Source of the DNA: Paenibacillus allorhizosphaerae
GTDB taxonomy: Bacteria > Bacillota > Bacilli > Paenibacillales > NBRC-103111
Direction: 5' to 3'
DNA length: 64,000 nucleotides
NCBI RefSeq assembly: GCF_910594985.1
Contig: NZ_CAJVCE010000003.1
Span: forward strand, 434,001-498,000
Positions within the stretch are counted from its first letter, which is position 1, and every line of letters starts with the position of its first letter. The notes under the pieces were generated by a model. It was not told the DNA's origin. It did no database searches and was given only the letters and a program-made list of their open reading frames with translations. Both the position numbers and the translations under genes were made by a program. Shown in pieces: positions 24,810 through 33,713 of this stretch.

Positions 24810-26939
24810 TTATTCGAGTACTACAAACCAATCCACGAACTGTGAGGCAAGCAATTTCCGCTTTCCTTGAAGTTCGGAGAATACGGATATTTTATATTGC
24901 TTTAATTGCTCAACCCTAAATATAAGTTCTGCATCCGCTTTCGTTATTTTGTAATCATGCAATCCCAAATCGACCTTTTTATCGTCATCATCCGGTTTCG
25001 ACTCTAAATAGAAAACTTCCTCGATCGTAACGTTTCTTCTGGAATCTTGGAATTGAATGATCAACTTTTGACCGTCGGTAACGGTCTCATAGTAGTTGTC
25101 CCTTTCCAGCTTGTAATCGAAAGCGATCGTCAGCTTCGTCCGGTCCAGTCCAGTTTGTATCCGCGATAGTGTAAGCTTGTATGGAAAAAACTCGATATCT
25201 TTCAAATTCGATTTCGGTGTCGCATTTTCCGAAGGGATTTCCATCTCAACCGCATTCAAATAGGCATCCGCTTTCTCATCTACTCCCGTCCAGTGCGTAT
25301 CTGTCACCGCTTCTCCGATAACCATCTTAAGACCAGCCGTATCCATGTCTTTCGGCAGTTTCGCGATCAGCGATTGCATCGCTTTGCCTGAAGGATTAAG
25401 CTTCTGTTTCACCTCACGGATTTTCATCGGAAACAGCCGATCGTCCGTTGTCTTTAAAAAAGCAGCGACTTTCGGCAGCGCCGCCGAACGCTTCTCCATA
25501 TTCGTCGTTTCCAGCTGCACTTCATACCATTGTGATGTATCGTCTGAGTACGTGTTGACCGCACTGGGTGCGTACGTCGCGCTGCGCCCGGCTCCGGTGA
25601 TCGGCTGCTTATCGCCGAGAACAACCGTCTTCAGCCCCGTTCCCGTTAGGGGCATATCGAACTGTGCCATCTCTTCCGTTGTCTGCTCGTTCACCTTCTC
25701 ATTCACAACGAGCTTGGCGGAAGAATACGGGTAGGAATACGGAATTTTGGCCGCAATTTGCACATGCATCGGAATACCTGGAGGAAGACCCGCTGCACGA
25801 TCCGTACGTATCGCCTTTGCCTCCACTTTGACCCCGTCATCCAGCAGGAAGTACGCTTTGAGTTCCGGGAATGGCAGCGAAGTCGTTTCCTGATGCGTCA
25901 GCGTCAAATCGGCGCTCAAAATATCCTGGTCTTCCCAAGGCATCCGCTGCAGCTTCTCTACCTGCAAACGATACGTTCCTGTCAAATTCGTATATTCGAC
26001 CGGACTTCCAACAGGAATCGTCTCCATCGAAGCCGCCGGCACCGTGAGCGAAGCGATCGGATAATTCAGCTTCTGATCGCTTGTTATGGAGACGGGCTGG
26101 GAGATGACGACTTCCCACTCGCCCGCAGCCGCCGATTTCGGAAGCAACGAGCCTTTCAATTGAAACTCTACGGAAACCTCCGGCGTCAGCAGCTGCTTAT
26201 CGGCCGGAACGATGGCCTCGAGCGGATACAACGCCCCGTTTGCCGTCCGCAGTGAATATTGCAGCCCGGGAAGCTTCAAACTGGACCCTCCGTGGTTCGT
26301 CAGCTTCAGCATCAACCTCGGGGACAAATGCGCTTCCTTCTCCTGAACGTAATTTTTCGTTACTTGCGCTTCCACCGGGAAGCTGCCGAAGTTCAGCGTA
26401 CGGCTGCCGCTGGACGTCGAGAGGACCGATCCTACATCATCCGGGAAGGAGATTGCGCCTACCGTTTCTTCAAGCGCAGCCAAATTATAATTCCAGTGCG
26501 TGATACGGAATTTCAAGTCGCCGAGCGTTACGCTGTCGTTAACCGGCGCATAGAACGAATAGTCGACCTGCTGGCCGGCGGGTACCTCTTTCTTTGCTTT
26601 GTCCTGAGGCAGCAGCTGCGCTTCGAATTCCGTTCCGCCTTTGCTGCCGACGCGCACCCAATAATCGAGAAATGGCAGTTCCTTTGCTTCTCCGTTATTC
26701 ACCGTTATGGTAAAGAACAGCATACGGCCGTTCTCCGAAGGCAGGATGACCGCATTTTTCAATTCAAAGTATGCGTTCTTCGTAACGTAAACCATATCGA
26801 GCTGCTGCGCTGCGGACAATACGTCGCGCTGGTATGCCTCGCTCTGGGCGTTCACAACTGCCGACGGTCCTATACCCGCTGCCGGGACGGCGGCCAGCAT
26901 GAAGATCAGCGCCCATTTCACCTTATTCGATCGGTACAA
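24810..26939 (-). CDS. Secreted multi-module protein encoded with an ABC exporter
   Basis: A 709-residue protein with a clear signal peptide (basic start, hydrophobic core ALIFMLAAVPAAG, likely cut after VVNAQ). The mature part seems to be four or five copies of a beta-rich module of about 100 residues. Each has a hydrophobic strand, an LP/LPF element, a GxxYPL- or GxxF-type turn and a final LP-containing strand before the next unit. They resemble DUF4352/Ig-like folds but I cannot name the family. The TTG at 26939 is favoured: GGAGG lies 9 bases before it, and it sits one base after the stop of the upstream ATPase gene. An ATG at 26987 would spoil the signal peptide. As the last gene of the operon, it may be the exporter's extracellular partner or its substrate. 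Confidence 0.82.
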   Translation of the reverse strand: MYRSNKVKWALIFMLAAVPAAGIGPSAVVNAQSEAYQRDVLSAAQQLDMVYVTKNAYFELKNAVILPSENGRMLFFTITVNNGEAKELPFLDYWVRVGSKGGTEFEAQLLPQDKAKKEVPAGQQVDYSFYAPVNDSVTLGDLKFRITHWNYNLAALEETVGAISFPDDVGSVLSTSSGSRTLNFGSFPVEAQVTKNYVQEKEAHLSPRLMLKLTNHGGSSLKLPGLQYSLRTANGALYPLEAIVPADKQLLTPEVSVEFQLKGSLLPKSAAAGEWEVVISQPVSITSDQKLNYPIASLTVPAASMETIPVGSPVEYTNLTGTYRLQVEKLQRMPWEDQDILSADLTLTHQETTSLPFPELKAYFLLDDGVKVEAKAIRTDRAAGLPPGIPMHVQIAAKIPYSYPYSSAKLVVNEKVNEQTTEEMAQFDMPLTGTGLKTVVLGDKQPITGAGRSATYAPSAVNTYSDDTSQWYEVQLETTNMEKRSAALPKVAAFLKTTDDRLFPMKIREVKQKLNPSGKAMQSLIAKLPKDMDTAGLKMVIGEAVTDTHWTGVDEKADAYLNAVEMEIPSENATPKSNLKDIEFFPYKLTLSRIQTGLDRTKLTIAFDYKLERDNYYETVTDGQKLIIQFQDSRRNVTIEEVFYLESKPDDDDKKVDLGLHDYKITKADAELIFRVEQLKQYKISVFSELQGKRKLLASQFVDWFVVLE

Positions 26940-26940
26940 T

Positions 26941-27837
26941 TTAGCGTTCCTCCTTCTCTTCCGGGGGCAGCAGCACGATGCGGCCATCCTCCACCTGCAC
27001 TCTCACCTTGTTCGACTGTTTCAAACCGATCGTCTGCAGCATCTCCGACGGAATCTGAAGCCGCCCGGCTTTGTCGATTACGGCATATTCCACGTGGGAT
27101 TCTTCCTCTTCCGCCTGCAATGCGCCCTGTTCCAGCTCAGCAAGCTCGTCGGCATACGATTTCCGCCTTATAATTTCCGAGGACGTTTTGCCATCCCGTA
27201 TCGCAACGACGCGGTCGACTTTTTTGGCGAGCAGCGGATCATGCGTAACAATTACGACGGTCAGTCCCAGATTCCGGTTCAAATCGCGGAACAAATCGAG
27301 TATCTGATTCGCCATCTTCGTATCTACCGACCCGGTCGGCTCATCGGCAAGCAGCAGCTTCGGCTGATTGGCTAAGGCGATAGCGATCGCAACCCGCTGC
27401 TGCTCGCCTCCGGACAGCTGGTTCAGCTTGTTTCCTCGCCGGTGGCTTAGTCCTACCGCGTCTAGCAATTCGATGGCCCGCTCCCTCTTGCGCTTGCCTT
27501 TAAGCAATATCGGCAGCTCCACATTTTCTTGCGCCGTTAAGTAGGGGATCAAATTGCGCGCATTGTTTTGCCAGACGAATCCGACCGTTTCGCGCTTATA
27601 TTTCACCAGATCCTTCTCGGTAAACTTGAGTAAATCTTTCCCGTCGACGAGCAGTTGGCCCGCCGACGGACGATCCAAACCGCCCAGCATATTGAGCAGC
27701 GTCGATTTGCCGCTGCCGCTGTTGCCGATAATCGCCATCAGCTCGCCAGGCTCGACATGAAGGTCGAGCCCTTGCAGGGCGACGACCTCGAGATCGGCAA
27801 TTTTGTATATTTTTACGAGATTGTCACAATGTATCAA
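26941..27837 (-). CDS. ABC transporter ATPase with a C-terminal AbrB/SpoVT-like domain
   Basis: A 298-residue protein. Residues 1-220 form a MacB/LolD-type ATPase, with Walker A GNSGSGKST (38-46), signature LSGGEQQR (141-148), Walker B LLLADEP and the switch HDP. A charged linker (about 225-248) leads to residues 249-292, where YAVIDKAGRLQIPSEML, followed by IGL and VEDGRIVLLP, match the swapped-hairpin AbrB/SpoVT DNA-binding fold. I do not know this fusion as a common form. It could dimerise the ATPase or link transport to gene control. The TTG at 27837 has GGGAGG 7 bases upstream, and the gap to the permease gene is 13 bases. Confidence 0.88.
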   Translation of the reverse strand: MIHCDNLVKIYKIADLEVVALQGLDLHVEPGELMAIIGNSGSGKSTLLNMLGGLDRPSAGQLLVDGKDLLKFTEKDLVKYKRETVGFVWQNNARNLIPYLTAQENVELPILLKGKRKRERAIELLDAVGLSHRRGNKLNQLSGGEQQRVAIAIALANQPKLLLADEPTGSVDTKMANQILDLFRDLNRNLGLTVVIVTHDPLLAKKVDRVVAIRDGKTSSEIIRRKSYADELAELEQGALQAEEEESHVEYAVIDKAGRLQIPSEMLQTIGLKQSNKVRVQVEDGRIVLLPPEEKEER

Positions 27838-27850
27838 CGCACAGCCTCCC

Positions 27851-30793
27851 TTAGTCCTCCCCAAGCTTGACAGCCTGATGGATCTTGATCCGGGACAGCA
27901 TCGACCCGAGAATGAACAGCCCGATCGCCAGCATGACGCCTACGATCATATAGAGCTGCATCTGATCGCGCGGATCGAAAGTAACCTGGAACGGCGGCAC
28001 CTGCGACGACGTTTGCAGCGACAGCTGAAACATCGGCACGAACAGCCGGCTCGTCACGTTCCCGAGCAGCACGCCGATAGCAATCGCAGCTCCTGACGTC
28101 ATGAGCTGCTCGCCGACCAGCATCACCATGAGCTGCCGGAACGATATCCCCATCGCCCGAAGAATCCCAAGCTGCAGTACCCTTCCCGACAATGATAGCA
28201 CCCAATAAAGCAGGAAGCCGCAAAAGCTGATAATGATGGAAATCAGGAAGCCTAGCGTCATGACCCCGTTGATCGCAAGCTGGAACGGATCGTTTTTGAC
28301 GCGGATCAGCATTTGTTTCGCATCGCTCAGCTCCGAGACCGGAATGTTCTTGTCCTCCATCGCCTGATAAAGCTGCTGGCTCCCCGCGTCCGGCTTCATC
28401 TTCAGCCAAACATCGTAAGGCTCGAGCGCCATATTGTTCTGCATGTACGATAAGTGGCCGACGACGAGCATCGGGTATTTGATCTTTGGCGCCGTTTTCG
28501 CATTGCCCGCTGCGGTACCGGATGTTGGCGTTTTGTCGTTAAAATTCGGGTTCGGGTTCCATGACGGCCAGTAATCGATAATGCCGTAGATGTTGAACAT
28601 GGCGCTTTCCACGCCGTTCCAGCCAGCATATAAATGGTCGCCCGGCTTCAAATGGAACCGGTCGGCAATCGAGCGGGAAATCAATACGGCCGAAGGAGAC
28701 GAAGCCATCATATTCAAATAGTCGTAAAAATGATGATCGAGCAGTCCGTTCCTCAGCCACGAGGTATAACCGAAATCATCCGTATCGATGCCCATCATCG
28801 TGATCGTTTCTTTCTCTTTGCCGACGGTCACCGTCGCATCTTTTTTCACAAACACTTTGGCCGCATGCTCCACGCCCGGAAGCTGCGTCATCGGAAGAAA
28901 CGGCGGCTCGGAATACTGCACTTTTTTCTTCACGACCGGAATCGGCACAGTTGGCGTTACCGGTGCGGCGGGGGCTTCTTCATCCCCTGTGTCCGTTTCG
29001 TCCGTTTCTTCTCCAGCGCCCGCGATCGGCGCATCGTCTTCCCATTTGATTTTCACTGCGATATCCGCACCGTTCGCGTACAATATTTTCTCGCTCGCGT
29101 TTTTGTTAATCGTCCGCGCTGCACTGGCGCTGAACATTCCTGTTGCGAGCGTTACGCTCAGGAACACCATGATCGCCTGATACTGCGTCGTCGATCGTCC
29201 CACCTGCAGCAAAGTCGAATAGAGCGAAGGCGGCCACCATTTTCGTCCGACGGCATACAGCAGTTGGATCAGGAACGGATAAATCCGCAGCAGCAAAAAG
29301 GCGGAACCCAAAATGAACAAGGCCGGTACAAGAAACAGGAGCGGATCGATCTGCAAGTCCGAAGCGTCCAACCCCAGTGCCTGCAAGTCGCCCATCCGCC
29401 GACGGAAAGTCTGCAGTCCATATAGCGCGACGCCCATCAGCACGATATCGATAAAATATTTGTGCCAGAACGAATGCTTATGCTGACGAGCCATCTGCTG
29501 CTTGTGACCGACAATGGTTGCCCGGGTAGCGAACAGCACCGGCAAAATCGTCATGACGATCGAGCAAAGCACGGCAACGAGGCCGTATTGATACGCATCC
29601 TCGGTTAAATTCACTTTCAGCGCCGCACGCTGAACGAATTCGAGAAAGCCGTTGGAGGCGCCGAGCACCTTCGTCAACTGAAGGCCGAGCAGAGGTCCGA
29701 TCGCAAGCGCCATCGCGCCCAGGAGGACGCCCTCGATCAAGTAGCTCGCTACGATTTGAAGCCGGCTGGCTCCACGGCTCCGCAATACGGCGATCTCCGT
29801 CTTTTGCCGGTCGGTGATCAGATTGGACACCATGAACAAATAGTAAGCCAGCATGATCATGACCGGAACATTGAGCGACCAAAGCATCACCCGGAGCTTC
29901 TCTTCTTTCGCGTAATAACCGGCCATCGTCTGCAGCGCAGGCGCTTTCATCGATACATTTTCGAACCGCTCGCCTAGAAAGGCTTCGGTGCCATTATACG
30001 CGGAAGCGAACTTTCCGATCGAACTCAGCTCCATCGCGTTGTAATCGACGGCCGTATACCAGATGGACGAGCGCACGAACGCCAATTTATCTTCCATGAA
30101 CGATTTTTCAAACGTTTCGAACGGCAGCAGGAAGCTTCCTCGGTAGCTGGACAAATAATTGTACCAGTACAGGTCGTCGTATGACTTTCGGTCGATGACG
30201 CCGACCACTTTAAACCGCAGCGGATTCGCCCCTTCGTCTGAAATGACGAACTCGTTGCCGACGATCATTTTCATATTGGTCAGCGCTTCTTCCACAACCA
30301 ACACTTCGTATACGCCGTTCACCGGCTCCTTCTTGGGCCACTGTCCGTCTTTCAGCGCCGCATGCGCTTCCAAGTCGCTCATGCCGACGATATCGGCCAC
30401 GCGGTTCACTTCCGGGTCTACCCGCTCCGGATCGACAGGACTCATTTTGTACCGGTCCGTCGCTCTCTCGATCATGTAGCTCTTGATCGGCAAATCAAGA
30501 CGCGGCAGCATTTTGTCCTGCATATACCGGTCGGATTCGCGCATCCGTTTGACCGACTCTTCCGGCCCCAGGTCGCTGGTCGAATACACGGACGTCCACA
30601 GCACGCCCGGATATTGCTCCGAATCGGTTTGAAGCAGCTCCAAATCTTTTATCAACAAACGATGCAGGATGGCGTTCGTGTAGATCGGCATACTACTCGC
30701 CAATCCAACGGAAATGACAAGTCCGAGCAGCAAGCTCAGCTCGAGCCACTTGTTCTTGACCATCTTGCGAATCATCATGACCAATAACGCCAC
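27851..30793 (-). CDS. FtsX/MacB-like ABC transporter permease, large form
   Basis: A 980-residue membrane protein. A first helix at about 17-37 is followed by an outside domain (about 40-295), a group of helices (300-430) with the FtsX-type cytoplasmic loop ITDRQKTEIAVLRSRGAS, two to three linking helices (445-565), a second outside domain (about 565-845) and a last group of helices (850-965) with GRVLQLGILRAMG. This is two MacB_PCD-FtsX units in one chain. The second outside domain holds an acidic and proline-rich insert near residue 605. The GTG at 30793 follows GAGGTG by 7 bases. It works with the adaptor and one or both ATPases of the operon; the cargo is unknown. Confidence 0.9.
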   Translation of the reverse strand: MALLVMMIRKMVKNKWLELSLLLGLVISVGLASSMPIYTNAILHRLLIKDLELLQTDSEQYPGVLWTSVYSTSDLGPEESVKRMRESDRYMQDKMLPRLDLPIKSYMIERATDRYKMSPVDPERVDPEVNRVADIVGMSDLEAHAALKDGQWPKKEPVNGVYEVLVVEEALTNMKMIVGNEFVISDEGANPLRFKVVGVIDRKSYDDLYWYNYLSSYRGSFLLPFETFEKSFMEDKLAFVRSSIWYTAVDYNAMELSSIGKFASAYNGTEAFLGERFENVSMKAPALQTMAGYYAKEEKLRVMLWSLNVPVMIMLAYYLFMVSNLITDRQKTEIAVLRSRGASRLQIVASYLIEGVLLGAMALAIGPLLGLQLTKVLGASNGFLEFVQRAALKVNLTEDAYQYGLVAVLCSIVMTILPVLFATRATIVGHKQQMARQHKHSFWHKYFIDIVLMGVALYGLQTFRRRMGDLQALGLDASDLQIDPLLFLVPALFILGSAFLLLRIYPFLIQLLYAVGRKWWPPSLYSTLLQVGRSTTQYQAIMVFLSVTLATGMFSASAARTINKNASEKILYANGADIAVKIKWEDDAPIAGAGEETDETDTGDEEAPAAPVTPTVPIPVVKKKVQYSEPPFLPMTQLPGVEHAAKVFVKKDATVTVGKEKETITMMGIDTDDFGYTSWLRNGLLDHHFYDYLNMMASSPSAVLISRSIADRFHLKPGDHLYAGWNGVESAMFNIYGIIDYWPSWNPNPNFNDKTPTSGTAAGNAKTAPKIKYPMLVVGHLSYMQNNMALEPYDVWLKMKPDAGSQQLYQAMEDKNIPVSELSDAKQMLIRVKNDPFQLAINGVMTLGFLISIIISFCGFLLYWVLSLSGRVLQLGILRAMGISFRQLMVMLVGEQLMTSGAAIAIGVLLGNVTSRLFVPMFQLSLQTSSQVPPFQVTFDPRDQMQLYMIVGVMLAIGLFILGSMLSRIKIHQAVKLGED

Positions 30794-30804
30794 GAAGCGT
30801 CACC

Positions 30805-31854
30805 TCAATTGTTTAAAATCACCTTCTGGCCTTCCTTGAGCCCCTTGCGGATCTCCACTTCGGTCGAAGAGACGACGCCTTTCTCGACATCGATTTCTTT
30901 GCGGCTGTCGCCTTCCAGCACCTGAACGTAATCCCGGCCAAGGTAAGAGCGCAGACCGACTTTCGGGATCATAAGCACGTTTTCCCTTTGTTCCGTGACG
31001 ATCGTAATGTCTGCGTTGTTGCCTATAGTCACTTCGGGCGGCAAGTCGGTAACGGAAATGACGACGGTTTTGGCGTTTTTGTCATTAACCGCTTTGACTT
31101 CGGATTGCGGTGCGGTTGCGGGAATTTGCACGACCTGGCCTTCAAACGGCTTGCCCTTGATTTTCACAGAGGCCTGCATGCCGACTTGAATGCCGGTCAA
31201 ATCGTTCAAGTTGGAAAATTCGTACACCAGCTTCATTCGTTTCGGATCTGAAACGGTGACCAGCGTCTTGTAAGCTGTAACCGGATCGCCCTGCTTGATC
31301 GGATCGACGAAAGTAACGATGCCGTCGACGTTCGAAACGAGCTTGGCCCGCTCCAGCTGACCTTTCAATAAATCAAGCTGAATTTGTTCCTTCTGCACGT
31401 CAAGCAGCTTCAACCGAATCGAGGCGGCGTCGCCGCGCTGCTCTTCTTTCGTCTGATCCAGCACGATTTTGGCCTTCTCGACGACGATTTCCTGCTGCTT
31501 GATTTTGCTGACCAGATCGCCGGTCTCCAGCTGAGCGATGACATCCCCTACCGCTACTTTCGTGCCGAGCGATACGTTCATGGCGTTGAGCCGTCCGCCC
31601 GACTCGGGAAAATACAAGTACTGCAGCCGGTCCGACGCAAATGTTCCGACTCCGGTAACCTGTTTCGTAATGTTGCCCCGCTTCACCTCGTACAGCTCGA
31701 AATTTTCCTTGACGGGTTTGACCAGCGGCGGCTTCAGCGCCTCTTCCTCTCTCGGAAGCAGACTGCAGCCGGATAAAACGGCGGACAGCGCAACCGTTAC
31801 GGCTAGCGGAGTCCACAACCGTTGCCCGCCGGCAACCTTATCCTTGTTCCACAA
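30805..31854 (-). CDS. Membrane-fusion (HlyD/MacA-like) adaptor lipoprotein
   Basis: A 349-residue protein with a signal peptide ending in LSGC, predicted to be lipid-anchored outside. The layout is that of a periplasmic adaptor: a barrel-sandwich half (YLYFPESGGRLNAMNVSLGTKVAVGDVIAQLE), a coiled-coil hairpin (about 120-180), the second half (VDGIVTFVDPIKQGDPV) and beta-barrel plus membrane-proximal domains to the end. In Gram-positives such adaptors work with MacB-type exporters, for example YknX. The TTG at 31854 follows GGAGG by 9 bases. An ATG at 31863 directly abuts that site. The start overlaps the end of the upstream ATPase gene by 17 bases, so translation is probably coupled. Confidence 0.88.
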   Translation of the reverse strand: MWNKDKVAGGQRLWTPLAVTVALSAVLSGCSLLPREEEALKPPLVKPVKENFELYEVKRGNITKQVTGVGTFASDRLQYLYFPESGGRLNAMNVSLGTKVAVGDVIAQLETGDLVSKIKQQEIVVEKAKIVLDQTKEEQRGDAASIRLKLLDVQKEQIQLDLLKGQLERAKLVSNVDGIVTFVDPIKQGDPVTAYKTLVTVSDPKRMKLVYEFSNLNDLTGIQVGMQASVKIKGKPFEGQVVQIPATAPQSEVKAVNDKNAKTVVISVTDLPPEVTIGNNADITIVTEQRENVLMIPKVGLRSYLGRDYVQVLEGDSRKEIDVEKGVVSSTEVEIRKGLKEGQKVILNN

Positions 31855-32548
31855 TGTGTCCATCCTCCAATGCGTATACTTGATCGACAATCTCCATAAT
31901 GGCCGGGTCATGCGTCGTTAAAATGATCGTCATGCGCTCCTGCTGCACCAAATCTTTGAACACCTTCATCACCTGCAGCCCCATGCGGCTGTCTAGCTCC
32001 GCCGTCGGCTCATCCGCGAGCAGCAGCGAAGGCCGGTGCGAAATGGCCCGCGCGATCGCCACGCGCTGCTGTTCGCCGCCGGACAATTCGAACGGGCGAT
32101 GCTTCATCCTTGGCTTGAGGCCGACAAAATCAAGCGCCTGCTCGGCATACTCCCTCCGCTTGGAGGCGGCAACCCCCGCGATCCGCAGGCCGAATTCCAC
32201 ATTCTCGTAAGCGGACATATAAGGCACGAGCGCGAACGACTGAAATATTAACCCGAGCTCCGTCCGCCGCAGCTCATTGCGCTGCTTATCGGACCATCCG
32301 GTAATGTCCTTGCCTTTGAAATAAATCGCGCCATCAGTCGGCCGGTCGAGCGATCCGAGCATGTTCAACAGCGTTGTTTTGCCGGAGCCGGAACGCCCCT
32401 TGAGCGCGACAAGACGACCGGGTGCAATGCTCAGATTCGCTCCGCGCAGCGCGTGTACGGCTGCCGATCCTTTGCCGAACGTTCGGGTGACGCCGACGGC
32501 TTCGATGATCGGTTCGAATTCCGCCATCAGACGGTAAGGAACATTCAC
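31838..32548 (-). CDS. ABC transporter ATP-binding protein (MacB/LolD type)
   Basis: A 236-residue ATPase and first gene of the five-gene exporter operon. Walker A GRSGSGKTT, signature LSGGEQQR, Walker B LLLADEP and HDP are all intact. A GTG start at 32548 is chosen because AAAGGGGG lies about 8 bases before it, which gives the usual family length. Readings that start far upstream (to 32941) cross a terminator. It probably powers the permease at 27851; the second ATPase in the operon could form a heterodimer with it. Confidence 0.9.
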   Translation of the reverse strand: MNVPYRLMAEFEPIIEAVGVTRTFGKGSAAVHALRGANLSIAPGRLVALKGRSGSGKTTLLNMLGSLDRPTDGAIYFKGKDITGWSDKQRNELRRTELGLIFQSFALVPYMSAYENVEFGLRIAGVAASKRREYAEQALDFVGLKPRMKHRPFELSGGEQQRVAIARAISHRPSLLLADEPTAELDSRMGLQVMKVFKDLVQQERMTIILTTHDPAIMEIVDQVYALEDGHIVEQG

Positions 32549-32610
32549 GGTGCTTGCCCCCTTTCTATGAAAGCGTTCTCTATATTTTAGAGTAATGTTT
32601 TGGACAGCAT

Positions 32611-32648
32611 AAAAAAAGACACCTTTTTGTTCGAAAAGGTGTCTTTTT
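32611..32648. terminator. Terminator downstream of the two membrane-protein genes
   Basis: Long AT-flanked stem AAAAAGACACCTTTT with its complement and a short loop, then T runs in both directions. It lies 10 bases past the stop at 32659 and upstream of the ABC operon, so it insulates the two. Confidence 0.9.
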
Positions 32649-32658
32649 GTTGGATAGC

Positions 32659-33171
32659 TCAGCCTGCTGCAGTTCTTCTTGGCACATACCGCTGCACCAG
32701 CTTCAACAGCGCAATATTCAAATAGTAGACCAATACGTACACCGGGGTCGAATAAAAAGGATTCCAGCCTTTGTATGTAAACACATGAAACCAATACGCC
32801 GAGATCCATTCCATCGCATTCGTAAGTATTGCGCAGCCTATTACATATCCGGCCAGTTTCCAGCCCTTCAGCCTCCATCGGTCGTAATAGAAGAGGACAA
32901 AGAATGCAGCCGGCGGATAAGTGAAAACGTACATTACCCAATCAAAATACTCGAACTCGGGATGATCTCCGTAATCATACAGGTCATACGGATTCACCGC
33001 TATCGTAAAATCAGCCGTTTGCGCCAAGCAATAATTAAAAATCCAAATGCACACGACGGTCAGCAGCGAGAATCGGCGGGGAAGCGATAGCCAGATGGAC
33101 CAATTGGCGAGCGCAGCGCAAATAATAAACCATTCGTTCGCGTCGAATCGAACCGGGGGAAACAAGATCAT
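32659..33171 (-). CDS. Small membrane protein (CBO0543-like)
   Basis: A 170-residue protein with about five hydrophobic helices and many aromatic residues. FEYFDWVMYVFTYPPAAFF and GWNPFYSTPVYVLVYYLN resemble the CBO0543-type protein at 4461-4961. The start ATG overlaps the TGA of the upstream gene (ATGA at 33168-33171) and GGGAGGG lies about 9 bases before it, so the two are translationally coupled. A role is not known. The pair is directly downstream of the YesMN two-component genes but separated from them by a palindrome. Confidence 0.8.
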   Translation of the reverse strand: MILFPPVRFDANEWFIICAALANWSIWLSLPRRFSLLTVVCIWIFNYCLAQTADFTIAVNPYDLYDYGDHPEFEYFDWVMYVFTYPPAAFFVLFYYDRWRLKGWKLAGYVIGCAILTNAMEWISAYWFHVFTYKGWNPFYSTPVYVLVYYLNIALLKLVQRYVPRRTAAG

Positions 33172-33638
33172 GAGCCGAAGCCCTCCCTTCTCATCAAAGC
33201 GCGAAAGACGGCCGTAAACGCAGCGGATAAAGTAAAGATAAGCGCGAAGAGCAGCGCGGAACGAGTAAACGACCAATTTGAGAACAAAAGCAGTTTATTC
33301 ATAGCTAGCACACCGTCGCCAATCATTAGCATCCCCAGGCAAATCGCAAAGGAAAGCAGCCGCAGCACCATACTCCGGACGGATACGATCCATGCGATTG
33401 ACCAGAGGACCAGGCTCGGATTGATGATCAGCGCCGTTTGCTTTAATATCCAAAAGGTTTTCGGATGGCCGTCATACTGCACGTAATTTAAGTTTAATGT
33501 CGTAATCGTAAAAAACATCTGCTCGAAAGACGCGATAAAACACCAATAACTCACGATTTCAAGCGGGTGCAAATAACGTTTAAGCCAAAATACCGTCGAT
33601 AGCGCGAAGAGACTGCACGCCAATACGAGACCCAGCAT
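33168..33638 (-). CDS. Small membrane protein of unknown function
   Basis: A 156-residue protein with four predicted helices (about residues 2-18, 28-45, 70-110 as two, 128-148) and no recognised motif. AAAGGAG lies 8 bases before the ATG. It overlaps the next gene by four bases, so the two products probably act together in the membrane. It may be a distant relative of the CBO0543-like partner, but similarity is too weak to state. Confidence 0.72.
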   Translation of the reverse strand: MLGLVLACSLFALSTVFWLKRYLHPLEIVSYWCFIASFEQMFFTITTLNLNYVQYDGHPKTFWILKQTALIINPSLVLWSIAWIVSVRSMVLRLLSFAICLGMLMIGDGVLAMNKLLLFSNWSFTRSALLFALIFTLSAAFTAVFRALMRREGFGS

Positions 33639-33669
33639 AACGAAGACTCCTTTAAAACCGATACTACTT

Positions 33670-33689
33670 TGAAGTATTCGCCTACTTCA
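33670..33689. promoter_or_regulatory. Palindromic operator candidate
   Basis: Perfect TGAAGTA-N6-TACTTCA between the end of the YesN-like gene and the start of the small membrane-protein pair, about 30 bases before that start. It has no T run, so it is not an intrinsic terminator and is more likely a binding site. Confidence 0.45.
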
Positions 33690-33713
33690 GGAAAGTTATG
33701 TAACCTAACGCGG

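Noticed and set aside
31838-32941. 367-residue reading of the first exporter ATPase
   Set aside because: The extra 130 N-terminal residues cross a strong terminator and are antisense to the membrane-protein gene; the GTG at 32548 gives the family length.
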